Source: JASFWK01 sp050049355
Lineage (GTDB): Bacteria; Chloroflexota; Anaerolineae; B4-G1; DUEL01
Direction: 5' to 3'
Length of the DNA: 12,857 bases
Assembly (NCBI GenBank): GCA_050049355.1
Contig: JASFWK010000053.1
Span: 1-12,857 of the forward strand
The translations under genes and the position numbers were made by a program. The notes under the pieces were generated by a model. That model saw nothing but the letters and a program-made list of their open reading frames with translations, was not told the DNA's origin and ran no database searches. Each line of letters opens with the position of its first letter. The stretch's first letter is position 1. Below are positions 1-6,072 of this stretch, one piece after another.

Positions 1-139
1 GGCTACCCTGCTGTCCGTAGGATTCCAGCACCCATGTCTTGTTCTCCAGATCACTGGGGCCGTTCGGGACATCGCACGCTGTGAACGCAACCACCGCGAG
101 CGCCGTGAGCATCACCAGCAGTCTCGTCTTCCTCTTCAT
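1..139 (-). CDS. META-domain-like lipoprotein, N-terminus only
   Basis: Only the first 46 codons lie in the window; the gene runs off the left edge. The translation begins MKRKTRLLVMLTALAVVAFT and continues ACDVPNGPSDLENKTWVLES. A basic n-region, a hydrophobic stretch (residues 6-20) and Cys22 preceded by FTA form a plausible, slightly atypical lipobox, so I infer a membrane-anchored exported lipoprotein. The segment DLENKTWVLESYG just after it matches the usual opening of META/HslJ-type domains (L-x-x-x-x-W-x-L-x-S-Y). These are small beta-rich exported domains, with HslJ linked to stress and novobiocin resistance in E. coli. The ATG at 139 was chosen because GAGGT lies about 7 bases upstream and the signal peptide starts there. 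The rest of the domain cannot be checked. Confidence 0.7.
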   Translation of the reverse strand, partial: MKRKTRLLVMLTALAVVAFTACDVPNGPSDLENKTWVLESYGQQGS

Positions 140-261
140 CCCTTGACCTCGCTCTTGATTCTCTCAGATTGGCCTTGTTCCTCACCACGTGTTTCGCTCT
201 ATGTAGTTCAATGTTGCGGACTAGGCGACCTCCGGCAACGCGTTATGCTGGCGTCGTCCTT

Positions 262-283
262 CTGCCTACCGCTTCGTAGGCAG
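262..283. repeat. Perfect 8-bp inverted repeat (hairpin)
   Basis: CTGCCTAC at 262-269 and GTAGGCAG at 276-283 pair perfectly around a 6-base loop. There is no T-run on either side, so it is not a classic intrinsic terminator on either strand. It sits 123 bases upstream of the lipoprotein start. It could be an operator, an mRNA structure or a small repeat element. Confidence 0.5.
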
Positions 284-436
284 GATCAGACAGCCCATTC
301 ACTCCTCGTTGTGCGGAGGCTGGGGAATGGTTCTCTACGCTCTTCGATGGTGTCTTGGTGCGGCTGACCGTTGCGGGTGGGGCGCCCGGCTGATCTAGGG
401 TAGGGCACTGCGGCGAGCAGCACGATTCCCCTACAG

Positions 437-462
437 ACTGGGGGCACGCCTCGGTCCCCAGT
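437..462 (-). terminator. Hairpin after zinc ribbon copy 1
   Basis: Read on the minus strand, ACTGGGG and CCCCAGT (462-456 and 443-437) form a 7-bp stem with a 12-base loop, starting 5 bases past the stop codon. No T-run follows, so this is a weak or Rho-assisted terminator or a 3'-end stabilising structure. The other paralog also has a hairpin past its stop codon. Confidence 0.45.
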
Positions 463-466
463 TGAC

Positions 467-628
467 CTACTTGGCGCCTTCCTTCGCGGAGAGGAACCGC
501 GTCACCGTAGTCCCGCATTCCGGGCACTTGCCTTTGGCAATTGGGCGGCCGTTCGATGTCTCTCCAACGGTTCCGTGCTTCACCTTCTGTCGCCTGCGGC
601 ACTTCATGCAATACCCCTCGAAATCCAT
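467..628 (-). CDS. DUF5679-like mini zinc-ribbon protein, copy 1
   Basis: A 53-residue protein starting MDFEGYCMKC. Two CxxC knuckles, C7-x2-C10 and C35-x2-C38, are separated by 24 residues and should bind one zinc, as in a rubredoxin-type ribbon. The layout Y-C-x-K-C then N-G-R-P-x-x-K-G-x-C-P-x-C-G-T matches the DUF5679 family, whose function is unknown; the fold resembles topoisomerase or transcription-factor zinc ribbons. The tail VTRFLSAKEGAK is basic. The frame stays open farther upstream, but the ATG at 628 is preferred: AAAGGAGAG lies about 6 bases upstream and the paralog at 5665-5826 has the same start and ribosome site. The two copies share 42 of 53 residues. It is monocistronic, with its own promoter at 800-827 and a leader of about 165 bases. 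Confidence 0.85.
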   Translation of the reverse strand: MDFEGYCMKCRRRQKVKHGTVGETSNGRPIAKGKCPECGTTVTRFLSAKEGAK

Positions 629-744
629 CTTGTCTCTCCTTTCGAGAACCTGCACTACATCGATGAAGGCGGCAGTGTGAAAGACCCGATCCAATCTTGA
701 GGCAGTTGGCGGGAGTAGGCGATACCGTCGCTCGGGATCGCGGT

Positions 745-765
745 GGAGATGGGGGCGGGGAAGAA
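745..765 (-). promoter_or_regulatory. Conserved leader block, copy 1
   Basis: A C-rich 21-base block in the untranslated leader (minus strand, ending CCCCCATCTCC) matches 18 of 21 bases of 5926-5946 in the leader of copy 2. It sits at nearly the same distance (about 35-55 bases) after the -10 box. In copy 1, bases CGCCCC within the block could pair with GGGGCG at the transcript start (788-793). Its role is unknown; simple residual homology after duplication is also possible. Confidence 0.45.
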
Positions 766-799
766 CTGCTGACGCGGGTGTGTGGTGCGCCCCGATCAT

Positions 800-827
800 A
801 TTGTACGCATTGCACGCCCAAAGGCAA
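800..827 (-). promoter_or_regulatory. Sigma70-type promoter of zinc ribbon copy 1
   Basis: On the minus strand, TTGCCT (827-822) and TACAAT (805-800) are separated by 16 bases. The segment from the -35 to just past the -10 aligns without gaps to the promoter of copy 2 (28 of 38 bases identical), and both boxes keep their spacing. Transcription should begin near 793, giving a leader of about 165 bases before the ATG at 628. Confidence 0.65.
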
Positions 828-904
828 GCTGGCTTGCGGTCACTGCGCCTGACGAGCGGGGAAAGAGACTGGGGATTCGGCGGTTGTCATGTGGACAATT
901 CTCA

Positions 905-1411
905 TTACTCGTCCAGTGCATACCGCACGTCGGGCATGTCACCAACGTACACCGGAAGATCGGTATGCCCGAGCATCTGACGTATCGCGTGGGCTTCTCC
1001 GAGATGAAACCAGTAGTGGTAGATGTTCCTCAAGAGGGTAAGGCCGATGTCCTCGGAGATGGGTTTGCCCTTCCACTCAAGGTGGGTGCTCAGCATCTCT
1101 GGTCTGAGCGTATCCAGGTAGGTGTCGGCAGCGCTTGTGATGGAGTGCCACAAAGTCCACATCTCATCCCACGACGGTGTACTGGGTGGTTGGCGAAAGC
1201 CAACCAGTCGGCGCAGACCGGGGGCAATGTTCTGACCTTGGGCCATCTGCACCCACAAGAAGTGCTCCTGGCTTGCCAGATGGCCGACGATCCAGCTGAG
1301 ACAGTTCATCGGATGCAGGCGACGACGAGCATCTTCGACGGGCACTCTCTCGAAGCACCGCACGAATTCGCTGCGGGCAAACCGCAACTGTGTGACCAAT
1401 GGGTGACTCAT
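905..1411 (-). CDS. DinB-like superfamily protein
   Basis: A 168-residue protein of the DinB/YfiT-like fold, a four-helix bundle that usually binds a divalent metal through three His. The family includes thiol-dependent transferases for mycothiol or bacillithiol, but most members are uncharacterised. Visible signatures are SWIVGHLASQEHF (His44) and YHYWFHLGEAHAIRQMLGH near residues 131-149 (His132 and His136); these three His are the likely metal triad. Length is typical for the family. The ATG at 1411 has GGAGG 5 bases upstream. It is a single gene, 131 bases after the methyltransferase, with a 7-bp dyad at 1433-1452 just before its ribosome site. The substrate cannot be predicted. Confidence 0.85.
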   Translation of the reverse strand: MSHPLVTQLRFARSEFVRCFERVPVEDARRRLHPMNCLSWIVGHLASQEHFLWVQMAQGQNIAPGLRRLVGFRQPPSTPSWDEMWTLWHSITSAADTYLDTLRPEMLSTHLEWKGKPISEDIGLTLLRNIYHYWFHLGEAHAIRQMLGHTDLPVYVGDMPDVRYALDE

Positions 1412-1432
1412 GACATCCTCCAGTCCTCAGGT

Positions 1433-1452
1433 TCTCGCAAGCTTGTGCGAGA
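1433..1452. repeat. 7-bp inverted repeat upstream of the DinB-like gene
   Basis: TCTCGCA (1433-1439) and TGCGAGA (1446-1452) form a perfect dyad around AGCTTG, 22 bases upstream of the ATG at 1411. No T-run follows on the minus strand, so an operator or leader hairpin is more likely than a terminator for the methyltransferase that ends at 1543. Confidence 0.45.
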
Positions 1453-1542
1453 TTGGCCGTCCACTCCGGCGGTCACACTGGTCGTAGCGAGATTTCGCCT
1501 GGGGTAATTCGAGTCCAGCTGTGCGCCAAGCCTCTCCCTCAC

Positions 1543-2112
1543 TCATCCTCGCAGATCGAAAACCACGTGCTTGCACGGATCCAGGACGGTGAACCTGAAC
1601 TTCGAGCTACTCACTATCCTCAGACCCTCACTCCCGATCAAGCTGCGCCAGGAATCCAGGTTGAGAAAGACGTATGGGAGTTCGACCCCATACAACCTGT
1701 TTCCTATGTAGTCTGCACACCGCAAGAGAATGAGATCCCACTCGTTCTCCCAGTAGTGATCCTTGACCACGACCTGACCTGTCGATACTCTCTTTGCTTC
1801 TTTCAGCAGCTGGCGTGGGTTGTCATCGTGGTGCAGCACGTCAATCATCATGACACAGTCGAAGGTGTTGCTGGCAAAGGGCAGCTCCCGACCATCGGCC
1901 CCAAGAAGAGGGATATGAGCTTGCGATTCTACAGCTACGTCCACCCCCACCACGTCAAGACCTCCGCTGCTGCGTGACAGGCGTTGGGCCAGCCTTCCCC
2001 AAGAAGCGCCTACATCTAGGACCGTGTCACACCCGTCGACATACGGAGCTAGGATGTCGGCGAGATAGCCATGCCTCAGGCTCTTCTGAGCGGATTTCAA
2101 AGCGCGAAGCAT
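1543..2112 (-). CDS. Class I SAM-dependent methyltransferase
   Basis: A 189-residue Rossmann-fold methyltransferase of the Methyltransf_11 type. Motif I is VLDVGASWGR (residues 31-40), a variant of the Gly-rich loop with Ser-Trp in the middle. The strand-2 region VVGVDVAVES (54-63) should hold the acidic residue that binds the ribose. ADGRELPFASNTFD (72-85) and MMIDVLHHDDNP (88-99) are the adenine-side loop and motif IV. A Trp-rich segment after residue 120 probably forms part of the acceptor pocket. The ATG at 2112 has a very strong AAAGGAGG 8 bases upstream. The acceptor is unknown and there is no linked biosynthetic pathway. It is a single gene; the 249 bases upstream show no gene. Confidence 0.88.
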   Translation of the reverse strand: MLRALKSAQKSLRHGYLADILAPYVDGCDTVLDVGASWGRLAQRLSRSSGGLDVVGVDVAVESQAHIPLLGADGRELPFASNTFDCVMMIDVLHHDDNPRQLLKEAKRVSTGQVVVKDHYWENEWDLILLRCADYIGNRLYGVELPYVFLNLDSWRSLIGSEGLRIVSSSKFRFTVLDPCKHVVFDLRG

Positions 2113-2361
2113 TACCGGTTCCTCCTTTGGCTACGAGCCCATACGCATGTTGGCAGGTGGGTGGGAGCTGGACGACCATTGAGGACGGCTGGTTCCTGTG
2201 CCCGCCGCTGGCGTTGTGCAATCATCTGTTGCCCCCTTGGTCTGCCTGGTCGCCGCGCAGCGCAAATGCGCAGCTGACAACGCATGCCCTGCGGGCTGGC
2301 GTGGAAGAAGGTTGCGGCCGAGCTTGTCGGCGGACAACACGAGTGTCTGGCTGCCCCGTCT

Positions 2362-2928
2362 CTACGCACCGTGGATCATCTCGTATCGCTCGCGCCGCAG
2401 CTCCATCACCTGATGGTTGTGCCACGATCGCATTCCTGTGAAGAGCTCAAAACCCGCCTTCTCATAGACTCGACTTGCAGCCGGATTCTTCCGGTGTGGC
2501 GGCACGATGAGCAGCTGGCTTCTCGTATGGGTGAAGATCCATTCCACCACTCGCCGCATTGCTTCTGTCCCCAATCCTCGTCCCCAGTACTCCGGTCTCA
2601 ACTTGATGTCCCCAATTGCACTCTCCACCCCCTCTGGCTTCTCCCATTTGCCGAAGGTGTATCCCTCAGGCAGCGGGGCAAAGAACGATTCCCCAATGGC
2701 CGTGCCATCCTTCAGCCGCAGAATCAGCTGTGCATACCCTGGTCCCAACTCAACTCTCCGATGCCGGTAGATCTGCCACGCCGTCTCGAGATCATCCGAC
2801 CTCGACCAACCTCGCAGCCTGGGAAGCTCATCGGCATATCGCATTACCTCGGGAATGCGCCACAGATCAAACAGAAACTGCAGGTCCTCCTTCTCTAGCT
2901 CGCTAACAGCAACCTGTGGCGATGTCAT
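2362..2928 (-). CDS. GNAT-family N-acetyltransferase (RimJ/RimL-like)
   Basis: A 188-residue protein with GNAT features, which transfer an acetyl group from acetyl-CoA to an amine. Residues 111-130 contain YWGRGLGTEAMRR, the acetyl-CoA pyrophosphate-binding motif A in the form usual for the RimL/Acetyltransf_3 group. NPAASRVYEKAGFE (148-161) is the motif B helix-strand that follows it in these enzymes. The N-terminal part (EKEDLQFLFDLWRIPEVM) matches the usual opening of the family. The substrate could be a protein N-terminus, an antibiotic or a small amine; the sequence does not decide. The ATG at 2928 has GGGAGG about 8 bases upstream. It follows the broken C39-like gene by 90 bases and may have shared its transcript. 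Confidence 0.88.
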   Translation of the reverse strand: MTSPQVAVSELEKEDLQFLFDLWRIPEVMRYADELPRLRGWSRSDDLETAWQIYRHRRVELGPGYAQLILRLKDGTAIGESFFAPLPEGYTFGKWEKPEGVESAIGDIKLRPEYWGRGLGTEAMRRVVEWIFTHTRSQLLIVPPHRKNPAASRVYEKAGFELFTGMRSWHNHQVMELRRERYEMIHGA

Positions 2929-3018
2929 CCGTTTCCTCCCAACAGAGCGCCCTGCCCACTACGGGACCGGGGGCGGCCAATCCGCACCGCCGAATGCTGT
3001 GGAACCTGTTGGATTGCA

Positions 3019-3505
3019 TCAATCGTCCGCATAGAGCGGAGAGTCTGGGAGCGTCGTGGTGGTGGCAGACAGCGGCCCTTTCACAACAACTGCCATCTGT
3101 GTGAAGCGATTCCAGACTCTCACGAATGTCTGGGTGCCATAGCATTTTGTGCTGCCGTCGTAGGCATCTAACAGACAGATGCGTCGCCCGCCGAGACCGA
3201 CAGCAACAAGGGGAACCATGCCGTGGGCAGTCCACACGATTGCTGTCCGATCAGCTCCAAGCTCCGTCCGTATGCCGCCCAATCCCAGACTGTAAACAGC
3301 GCGTGCATCCAGGCCGGAACCGGGCAATGCGGCACCCGCTGGTTCGGCGTATGCACCACAGCCATCAGGAGGTAGGCTTCCCCTCAGGTTGGGTGATTGG
3401 GACTGTCCCCCCCTGAGATGATCTCAGCAGCACCGGCAAGGCTTTGCTGCTCCTCTGCATAGGTCGGCTCGAATGGTCCAAAGAGCGAGCGCGAGAAGCA
3501 CTCAT
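3019..3505 (-). pseudogene. Broken C39_2-like cysteine peptidase remnant
   Basis: The minus strand is open from about 3420 to the stop at 3019 and encodes GCGAYAEPAGAALPGSG, then LDARAVYSLGLGGIRTELG, VPLVAVGLGGRRICLLDAYDG and FVRVWNRFTQMAVVV. This order resembles the C-terminal half of Peptidase_C39_2 papain-like domains: an 'AEPVAALL' helix, 'IRAELxxGxPVIVW', 'HxVVxVGYxxxxVxVxDPYDG', then 'FxxxWxxxxxMAVVV'. The catalytic Cys region is absent and the usual His before the VxxVG strand is not in place; Asp in LLDAYDG is kept. Upstream, an ATG at 3505 with AAGGGAG 5 bases before it opens a frame that does not join this one. A third frame (SLFGPFEPTYAEEQQ) joins it if one base is added in a 7-G run near 3412-3418. 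I infer a decayed gene. It could instead be a sequencing error or a chance frame. Confidence 0.45.
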
Positions 3506-3757
3506 CGTGGCTCCCTTCTGTGGCAGCAAGGGAGGGCGAAGTGGAGTGCAAAGAGGAGATCTGGGAATGAATGCAGGTCACAGGCTGGCTCCCGGCTGCC
3601 GGGGAGGGAAAAGTGCCGTCTGGTGTTGCTAAGCGCTATTGTACAGCAAGTCGTGTAGCCAGCCAAGAAGGAGTAGCAGAGACAGGTGGAGCGCCGGCAA
3701 CTCTGACCCGGCGGGCGGCGGCGGTGCATTTCGGATTGCATACGTCCCGTCGAGTGC
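3506..3757. other. Leader and intergenic DNA before the broken peptidase gene
   Basis: No gene seen. It contains the minus-strand promoter at 3638-3666, a CTCCCTT/AAGGGAG 7-bp hairpin at 3511-3534 that overlaps the ribosome site used by the ATG at 3505, and a GC-rich dyad near 3588-3608 (CTCCCGG, CTG, CCGGGGAG). The hairpin could occlude the ribosome site. Confidence 0.35.
3638..3666 (-). promoter_or_regulatory. Sigma70-type promoter upstream of the broken peptidase gene
   Basis: On the minus strand, TTGGCT (3666-3661) and TACAAT (3643-3638) are separated by exactly 17 bases. Transcription would start near 3631, about 125 bases before the ATG at 3505. It is one of the best-looking promoters in the window and points at a gene that appears broken, so it may also serve the GNAT gene at 2928. 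Confidence 0.5.
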
Positions 3758-4333
3758 TCATCTGATGTAGGTCAACGACAGGAGGATAGCAGGCGCAAAA
3801 CCGGCCACGAAGCAGAGCAGGGCGGGGCCCCACTTCAGTTCCTGTTCGACCCTCACGGACAGCGTGATCAGCACCAGATCCCACAGCAGAACGACGCCGA
3901 AGTACGCCCACCAAAGCAGCGTCTCATCGAGGCCCAGCAAGGACAGCGCGAACGCCCCGTACAGGAACAGGATGTTCACCGGCGCAAAGGCGAAGGCGTA
4001 AAGCGCGAACTGCCCCTCGAAGCTTCCTTTCCCGTCAAACAGCTTTGCCGCCAGAGTGACCACGCCGGCAAAGATGACAGCCTGAATGATGTCCACGGGA
4101 AGGTTGAAGTAGAAGCTGTAGAGCCACGTCCTCTCAGTCGCCACTCTCAGCCAGGGCTCGGGCTCTGGATGCCGGCTCTGCAGATGGAAGGTCAGCTGCT
4201 TGCTCATCGCAAAGGCGCTGTGGACTGCAAGACTCAAGAAAGCATACCCGAGCCTGGATTCGTCGCGTTTGACTTGCAGGAGGGTCTTCTGTGGATTCGT
4301 GATAACGGACAGGAATAGCTTCAAGAATCTCAT
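3758..4333 (-). CDS. Yip1-like integral membrane protein
   Basis: A 191-residue protein with about five hydrophobic segments, near residues 28-45, 78-98, 108-132, 138-160 and 168-188. The segment AAKLFDGKGSFEGQFALYAF followed by AFAPVNILFLYG matches the most recognisable block of bacterial YIP1-family proteins (a gene-product-rich family of unknown role; eukaryotic relatives act in vesicle transport). The N-terminal amphipathic start MRFLKLFLSVITNPQKTLLQ is also usual for the family, where a 'nPxxtf' segment precedes the first helix. The ATG at 4333 has only a weak ribosome site (AGGCGAG 9 bases upstream). It follows the TfoX gene by 118 bases in the same direction. The function is unknown. 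Confidence 0.7.
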   Translation of the reverse strand: MRFLKLFLSVITNPQKTLLQVKRDESRLGYAFLSLAVHSAFAMSKQLTFHLQSRHPEPEPWLRVATERTWLYSFYFNLPVDIIQAVIFAGVVTLAAKLFDGKGSFEGQFALYAFAFAPVNILFLYGAFALSLLGLDETLLWWAYFGVVLLWDLVLITLSVRVEQELKWGPALLCFVAGFAPAILLSLTYIR

Positions 4334-4451
4334 CGCAGCGAACTCGCCTGATCAGCCAGACGACTTGCCGCTGGGCAGAGTGAACCCCGGCGCTCAACGG
4401 TCGGGCTTGGCCGCGCGCGACTCAGGCGGGTGTGGCTCTGCATCGGCAATC

Positions 4452-4787
4452 TCATTTCGGCGGCAGTGTCAGCGCCAGATCAACTCCTTGCCGCACCCAC
4501 TCCTGGAGATCCTCGTCGGATTGATACCCCTCTGCCTCCACCATTACCCAACCCTTCATCGCTCTCCCCGTGATATCAAATGGCAGAGTGTGGGGCATCC
4601 TCAAGGTCTCCTCGTATCGCTCGGTGCCGACACGGATGATGAGCTTCTCCTTGTGGACGCCACAGGCCATATTGCCCTGCACCATATACCCAACGCCGCC
4701 GAACATCTTCTTGGCGACGAACTGGAGTGGCTGTAGTTCGTTCAGCACTCCCTGAACGCGCTCCGCCAACTCTTCATCGTAGGCCAT
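4452..4787 (-). CDS. TfoX N-terminal-domain family protein
   Basis: A 111-residue protein consisting of a single TfoX_N domain. The order is MAYDEELAERVQGVL, AKKMFGGVGYMVQGNMACGV (residues 25-44), KLIIRVGTERYEE (48-60), and a C-terminal Gly-Arg-Ala-Met-Lys-Gly-Trp-Val block (74-81). This is the standard pattern for stand-alone TfoX_N proteins. The domain is named for the competence regulator TfoX/Sxy, but single-domain proteins like this one have no proven role and should not be read as competence regulators. The ATG at 4787 has AAGGAG about 7 bases upstream. It starts 54 bases after the phosphoribosyltransferase-like gene, so the two are probably co-transcribed. Confidence 0.9.
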   Translation of the reverse strand: MAYDEELAERVQGVLNELQPLQFVAKKMFGGVGYMVQGNMACGVHKEKLIIRVGTERYEETLRMPHTLPFDITGRAMKGWVMVEAEGYQSDEDLQEWVRQGVDLALTLPPK

Positions 4788-4841
4788 GCGATTCTCCTTG
4801 CTTTCCTCCTGAACCTTCTGGAGCGGTGCGTTGCAGGCGCA

Positions 4842-5513
4842 CTACAGGACGCCGCTCCTCTTCACAAAGGACCGAATGGGTATGGAGAACTTCTCTCGTC
4901 GTTCCTCATCCATCACGTCACAGAGGTAGAACGCTCCTATTGGTATGCTTCCCAGAGATGAGAGCCCCTTCACCGCGGCTTCCAGCGAATTGCCCGTCTC
5001 TATGAGATCATCGACGATGAGCACTCTCCTTCCGATACAGTGGTCCCTCGAAAAGAGGAAGATGGCCTCCTGTTTCCCTTTCCAGTTCTTGAACCCAACC
5101 TTCACACCGGGAAAGCGTTCGTAGAAGGGCTTGAACTTCCGAATGGGGAAGATAGGTGTGTGAGTCTCCTTGGCGATGAGACCGGCCAGGAGGAATCCTC
5201 TAGCTTCGATCGGTGCGATAAGTTCGTATGCTAGATCCTGGGTCACGGCCTGGAAATCTCTCACCAGCTGATCGAACCTGCTCGGGCGTTCCCAAAAGAC
5301 GACGTTCTCCACACCGCCGTTGTCCCACTCAAACAGATCAAGGTACTTGAAATAGAGACTGACTTGCTGGACCAAGGAGTTCGGCAGAGAGGTCTCGTCA
5401 ACTTCCAGCACCAGATTCCTGGATTCGGAAGAGATAGTGTGGGGAATGGTGGGATTCTCCTCGAAGAATCCCACCACGACATCCTGGTATTTCCTATCGA
5501 TCACTATTCGCAT
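4842..5513 (-). CDS. Phosphoribosyltransferase-like protein with N-terminal extension
   Basis: A 223-residue protein whose C-terminal two thirds is a type I PRTase domain. GRRVLIVDDLIETGNSLEAA (residues 161-180) is the PRPP-binding motif, with the adjacent Asp pair and the TGNS loop. IEARGFLLAGLIA (102-114) matches the block that adenine phosphoribosyltransferases use before the flexible loop. KPFYERFPGVKVGFKNWKGK (128-147) is where the catalytic loop would lie. Residues 1-80 form a separate region not found in ordinary Apt, with beta-rich pattern and an acidic-aromatic patch (FKYLDLFEWDNGG). It may be a purine salvage enzyme or a PRTase-fold regulator; the unusual loop and extension make me unsure. 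ATG 5513 has AGAGG 7 bases upstream. It probably forms an operon with the TfoX gene. Confidence 0.78.
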   Translation of the reverse strand: MRIVIDRKYQDVVVGFFEENPTIPHTISSESRNLVLEVDETSLPNSLVQQVSLYFKYLDLFEWDNGGVENVVFWERPSRFDQLVRDFQAVTQDLAYELIAPIEARGFLLAGLIAKETHTPIFPIRKFKPFYERFPGVKVGFKNWKGKQEAIFLFSRDHCIGRRVLIVDDLIETGNSLEAAVKGLSSLGSIPIGAFYLCDVMDEERREKFSIPIRSFVKRSGVL

Positions 5514-5597
5514 AGTACTGCCTCTGAGATGTAGGGCGATCTAAGCACAGGACCCGGAGACGCAGGGTGGGGGGTAAGTTGTCGACCAGAGGGCAGG

Positions 5598-5623
5598 GGC
5601 TCCGCTCGATAGAGAGCGGAGCC
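5598..5623 (-). terminator. Hairpin after zinc ribbon copy 2
   Basis: GGCTCCGCTC (5598-5607) and GAGCGGAGCC (5614-5623) make a perfect 10-bp GC-rich stem with a 6-base loop, about 40 bases past the zinc ribbon stop. No T-run follows on the minus strand. It is probably a Rho-independent-like or Rho-assisted terminator that separates the zinc ribbon from the phosphoribosyltransferase gene. Confidence 0.55.
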
Positions 5624-5664
5624 TCTCGCCACACCTGCAGGATCTGGCCCCCTCCCCGGCAGTC

Positions 5665-5826
5665 CTACTTACTGGCCTCCTTGGCGGAGAGGAATCGGGT
5701 CACCGTTGTGCCGCACTCGGGACAGGTGCCCTTGGCCATCGGCCGACCCTTCGACGTCTCTGTGACTCTACCATCCTTCACTGTCTGACGCTTGCGACAC
5801 TTGACGCAATATCCCTCGAAGTCCAT
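5665..5826 (-). CDS. DUF5679-like mini zinc-ribbon protein, copy 2
   Basis: A 53-residue paralog of the protein at 467-628, beginning MDFEGYCVKC. Cys7, Cys10, Cys35 and Cys38 form the same two CxxC knuckles. Eleven of 53 positions differ from copy 1. Changes cluster in the linker between the knuckles (residues 12-34), while the second knuckle and tail CPECGTTVTRFLSAKE are identical. The frame opens 7 codons earlier (MKKRRAD), but the ATG at 5826 is chosen because AAAGGAGAG lies upstream at the same spacing as in copy 1. It is monocistronic, with its own promoter at 5979-6006, a leader of about 146 bases and a strong hairpin after the stop. Molecular role unknown; nucleic-acid or protein binding is a guess from the fold. 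Confidence 0.85.
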   Translation of the reverse strand: MDFEGYCVKCRKRQTVKDGRVTETSKGRPMAKGTCPECGTTVTRFLSAKEASK

Positions 5827-5925
5827 GTCAGCTCTCCTTTTCTTCACTCCAGCTATGCTGCTTTCGGCTCAGTCCCCACAACCTGCCTCGAGGACGCCCC
5901 TGGTGCGGTGACTCAGAAGCGGGCA

Positions 5926-5946
5926 GGAGATGGGGTGGGGGAAGAT
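5926..5946 (-). promoter_or_regulatory. Conserved leader block, copy 2
   Basis: This 21-base C-rich block in the leader matches 18 of 21 bases of the block at 745-765 in copy 1, at nearly the same distance after the -10 box. Here the adjacent bases 5944-5951 (GATCGGGA on plus) pair perfectly with 5969-5976 (TCCCGATC), giving an 8-bp stem with a 17-base loop at the very start of the transcript. A 5' mRNA stability hairpin or a ligand- or protein-responsive leader are both possible. Confidence 0.45.
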
Positions 5947-5978
5947 CGGGACTGCCTCGTATGAGACATCCCGATCCT

Positions 5979-6006
5979 ATTCTACGCATTGTGCGTGCCG
6001 GTGCAA
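5979..6006 (-). promoter_or_regulatory. Sigma70-type promoter of zinc ribbon copy 2
   Basis: On the minus strand, TTGCAC (6006-6001) and TAGAAT (5984-5979) are separated by 16 bases, the same spacing as in copy 1. The spacer holds ACGCA-CAA-TGCGT, a small dyad that is only partly kept in copy 1. Conserved bases just past the -10 box (GATCGGG) mark the expected start of transcription near 5972. Confidence 0.65.
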
Positions 6007-6072
6007 GTTGTCCCGGCGGTTATGCACTTCCCACCGTGCAGACGCTGGGAGCGTGGATGAGGCGACGAGCGG

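Larger units (their letters stand above)
140..466. other. Intergenic stretch without a gene
   Basis: No reading frame here has a ribosome site and a protein-like composition; the longer frames are shadows. It holds the lipoprotein ribosome binding site next to 139, a perfect 8-bp hairpin at 262-283 and, at its right end, the hairpin that follows zinc ribbon copy 1 (437-462). I see no convincing promoter for the lipoprotein on the minus strand. Confidence 0.5.

Noticed and set aside
243..827. Minus-strand 194-codon frame across zinc ribbon copy 1 and its leader.
   Set aside because: It reads the real zinc-ribbon gene in another frame and shows low-complexity composition; the 53-residue protein has the ribosome site and a paralog.
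782..1507. Plus-strand 241-codon frame opposite the DinB-like gene.
   Set aside because: It is antisense to a clearly recognised family protein and extends past both its ends without any domain signature.
2937..3015. Clear attC recombination site between the broken peptidase gene and the GNAT gene.
   Set aside because: Only the outer CCCAAC/GTTGGAT ends resemble R boxes, the first base does not fit RYYYAAC, inner L boxes are not evident and other junctions lack matching sites; kept only as a weak hint in a finding.
3506..3637. T-box or similar aminoacyl-tRNA-sensing leader in front of the ATG at 3505.
   Set aside because: No T-box consensus (UGGN-type bulge with flanking GC pairs) and no terminator with T-run were found; only a simple hairpin over the ribosome site.
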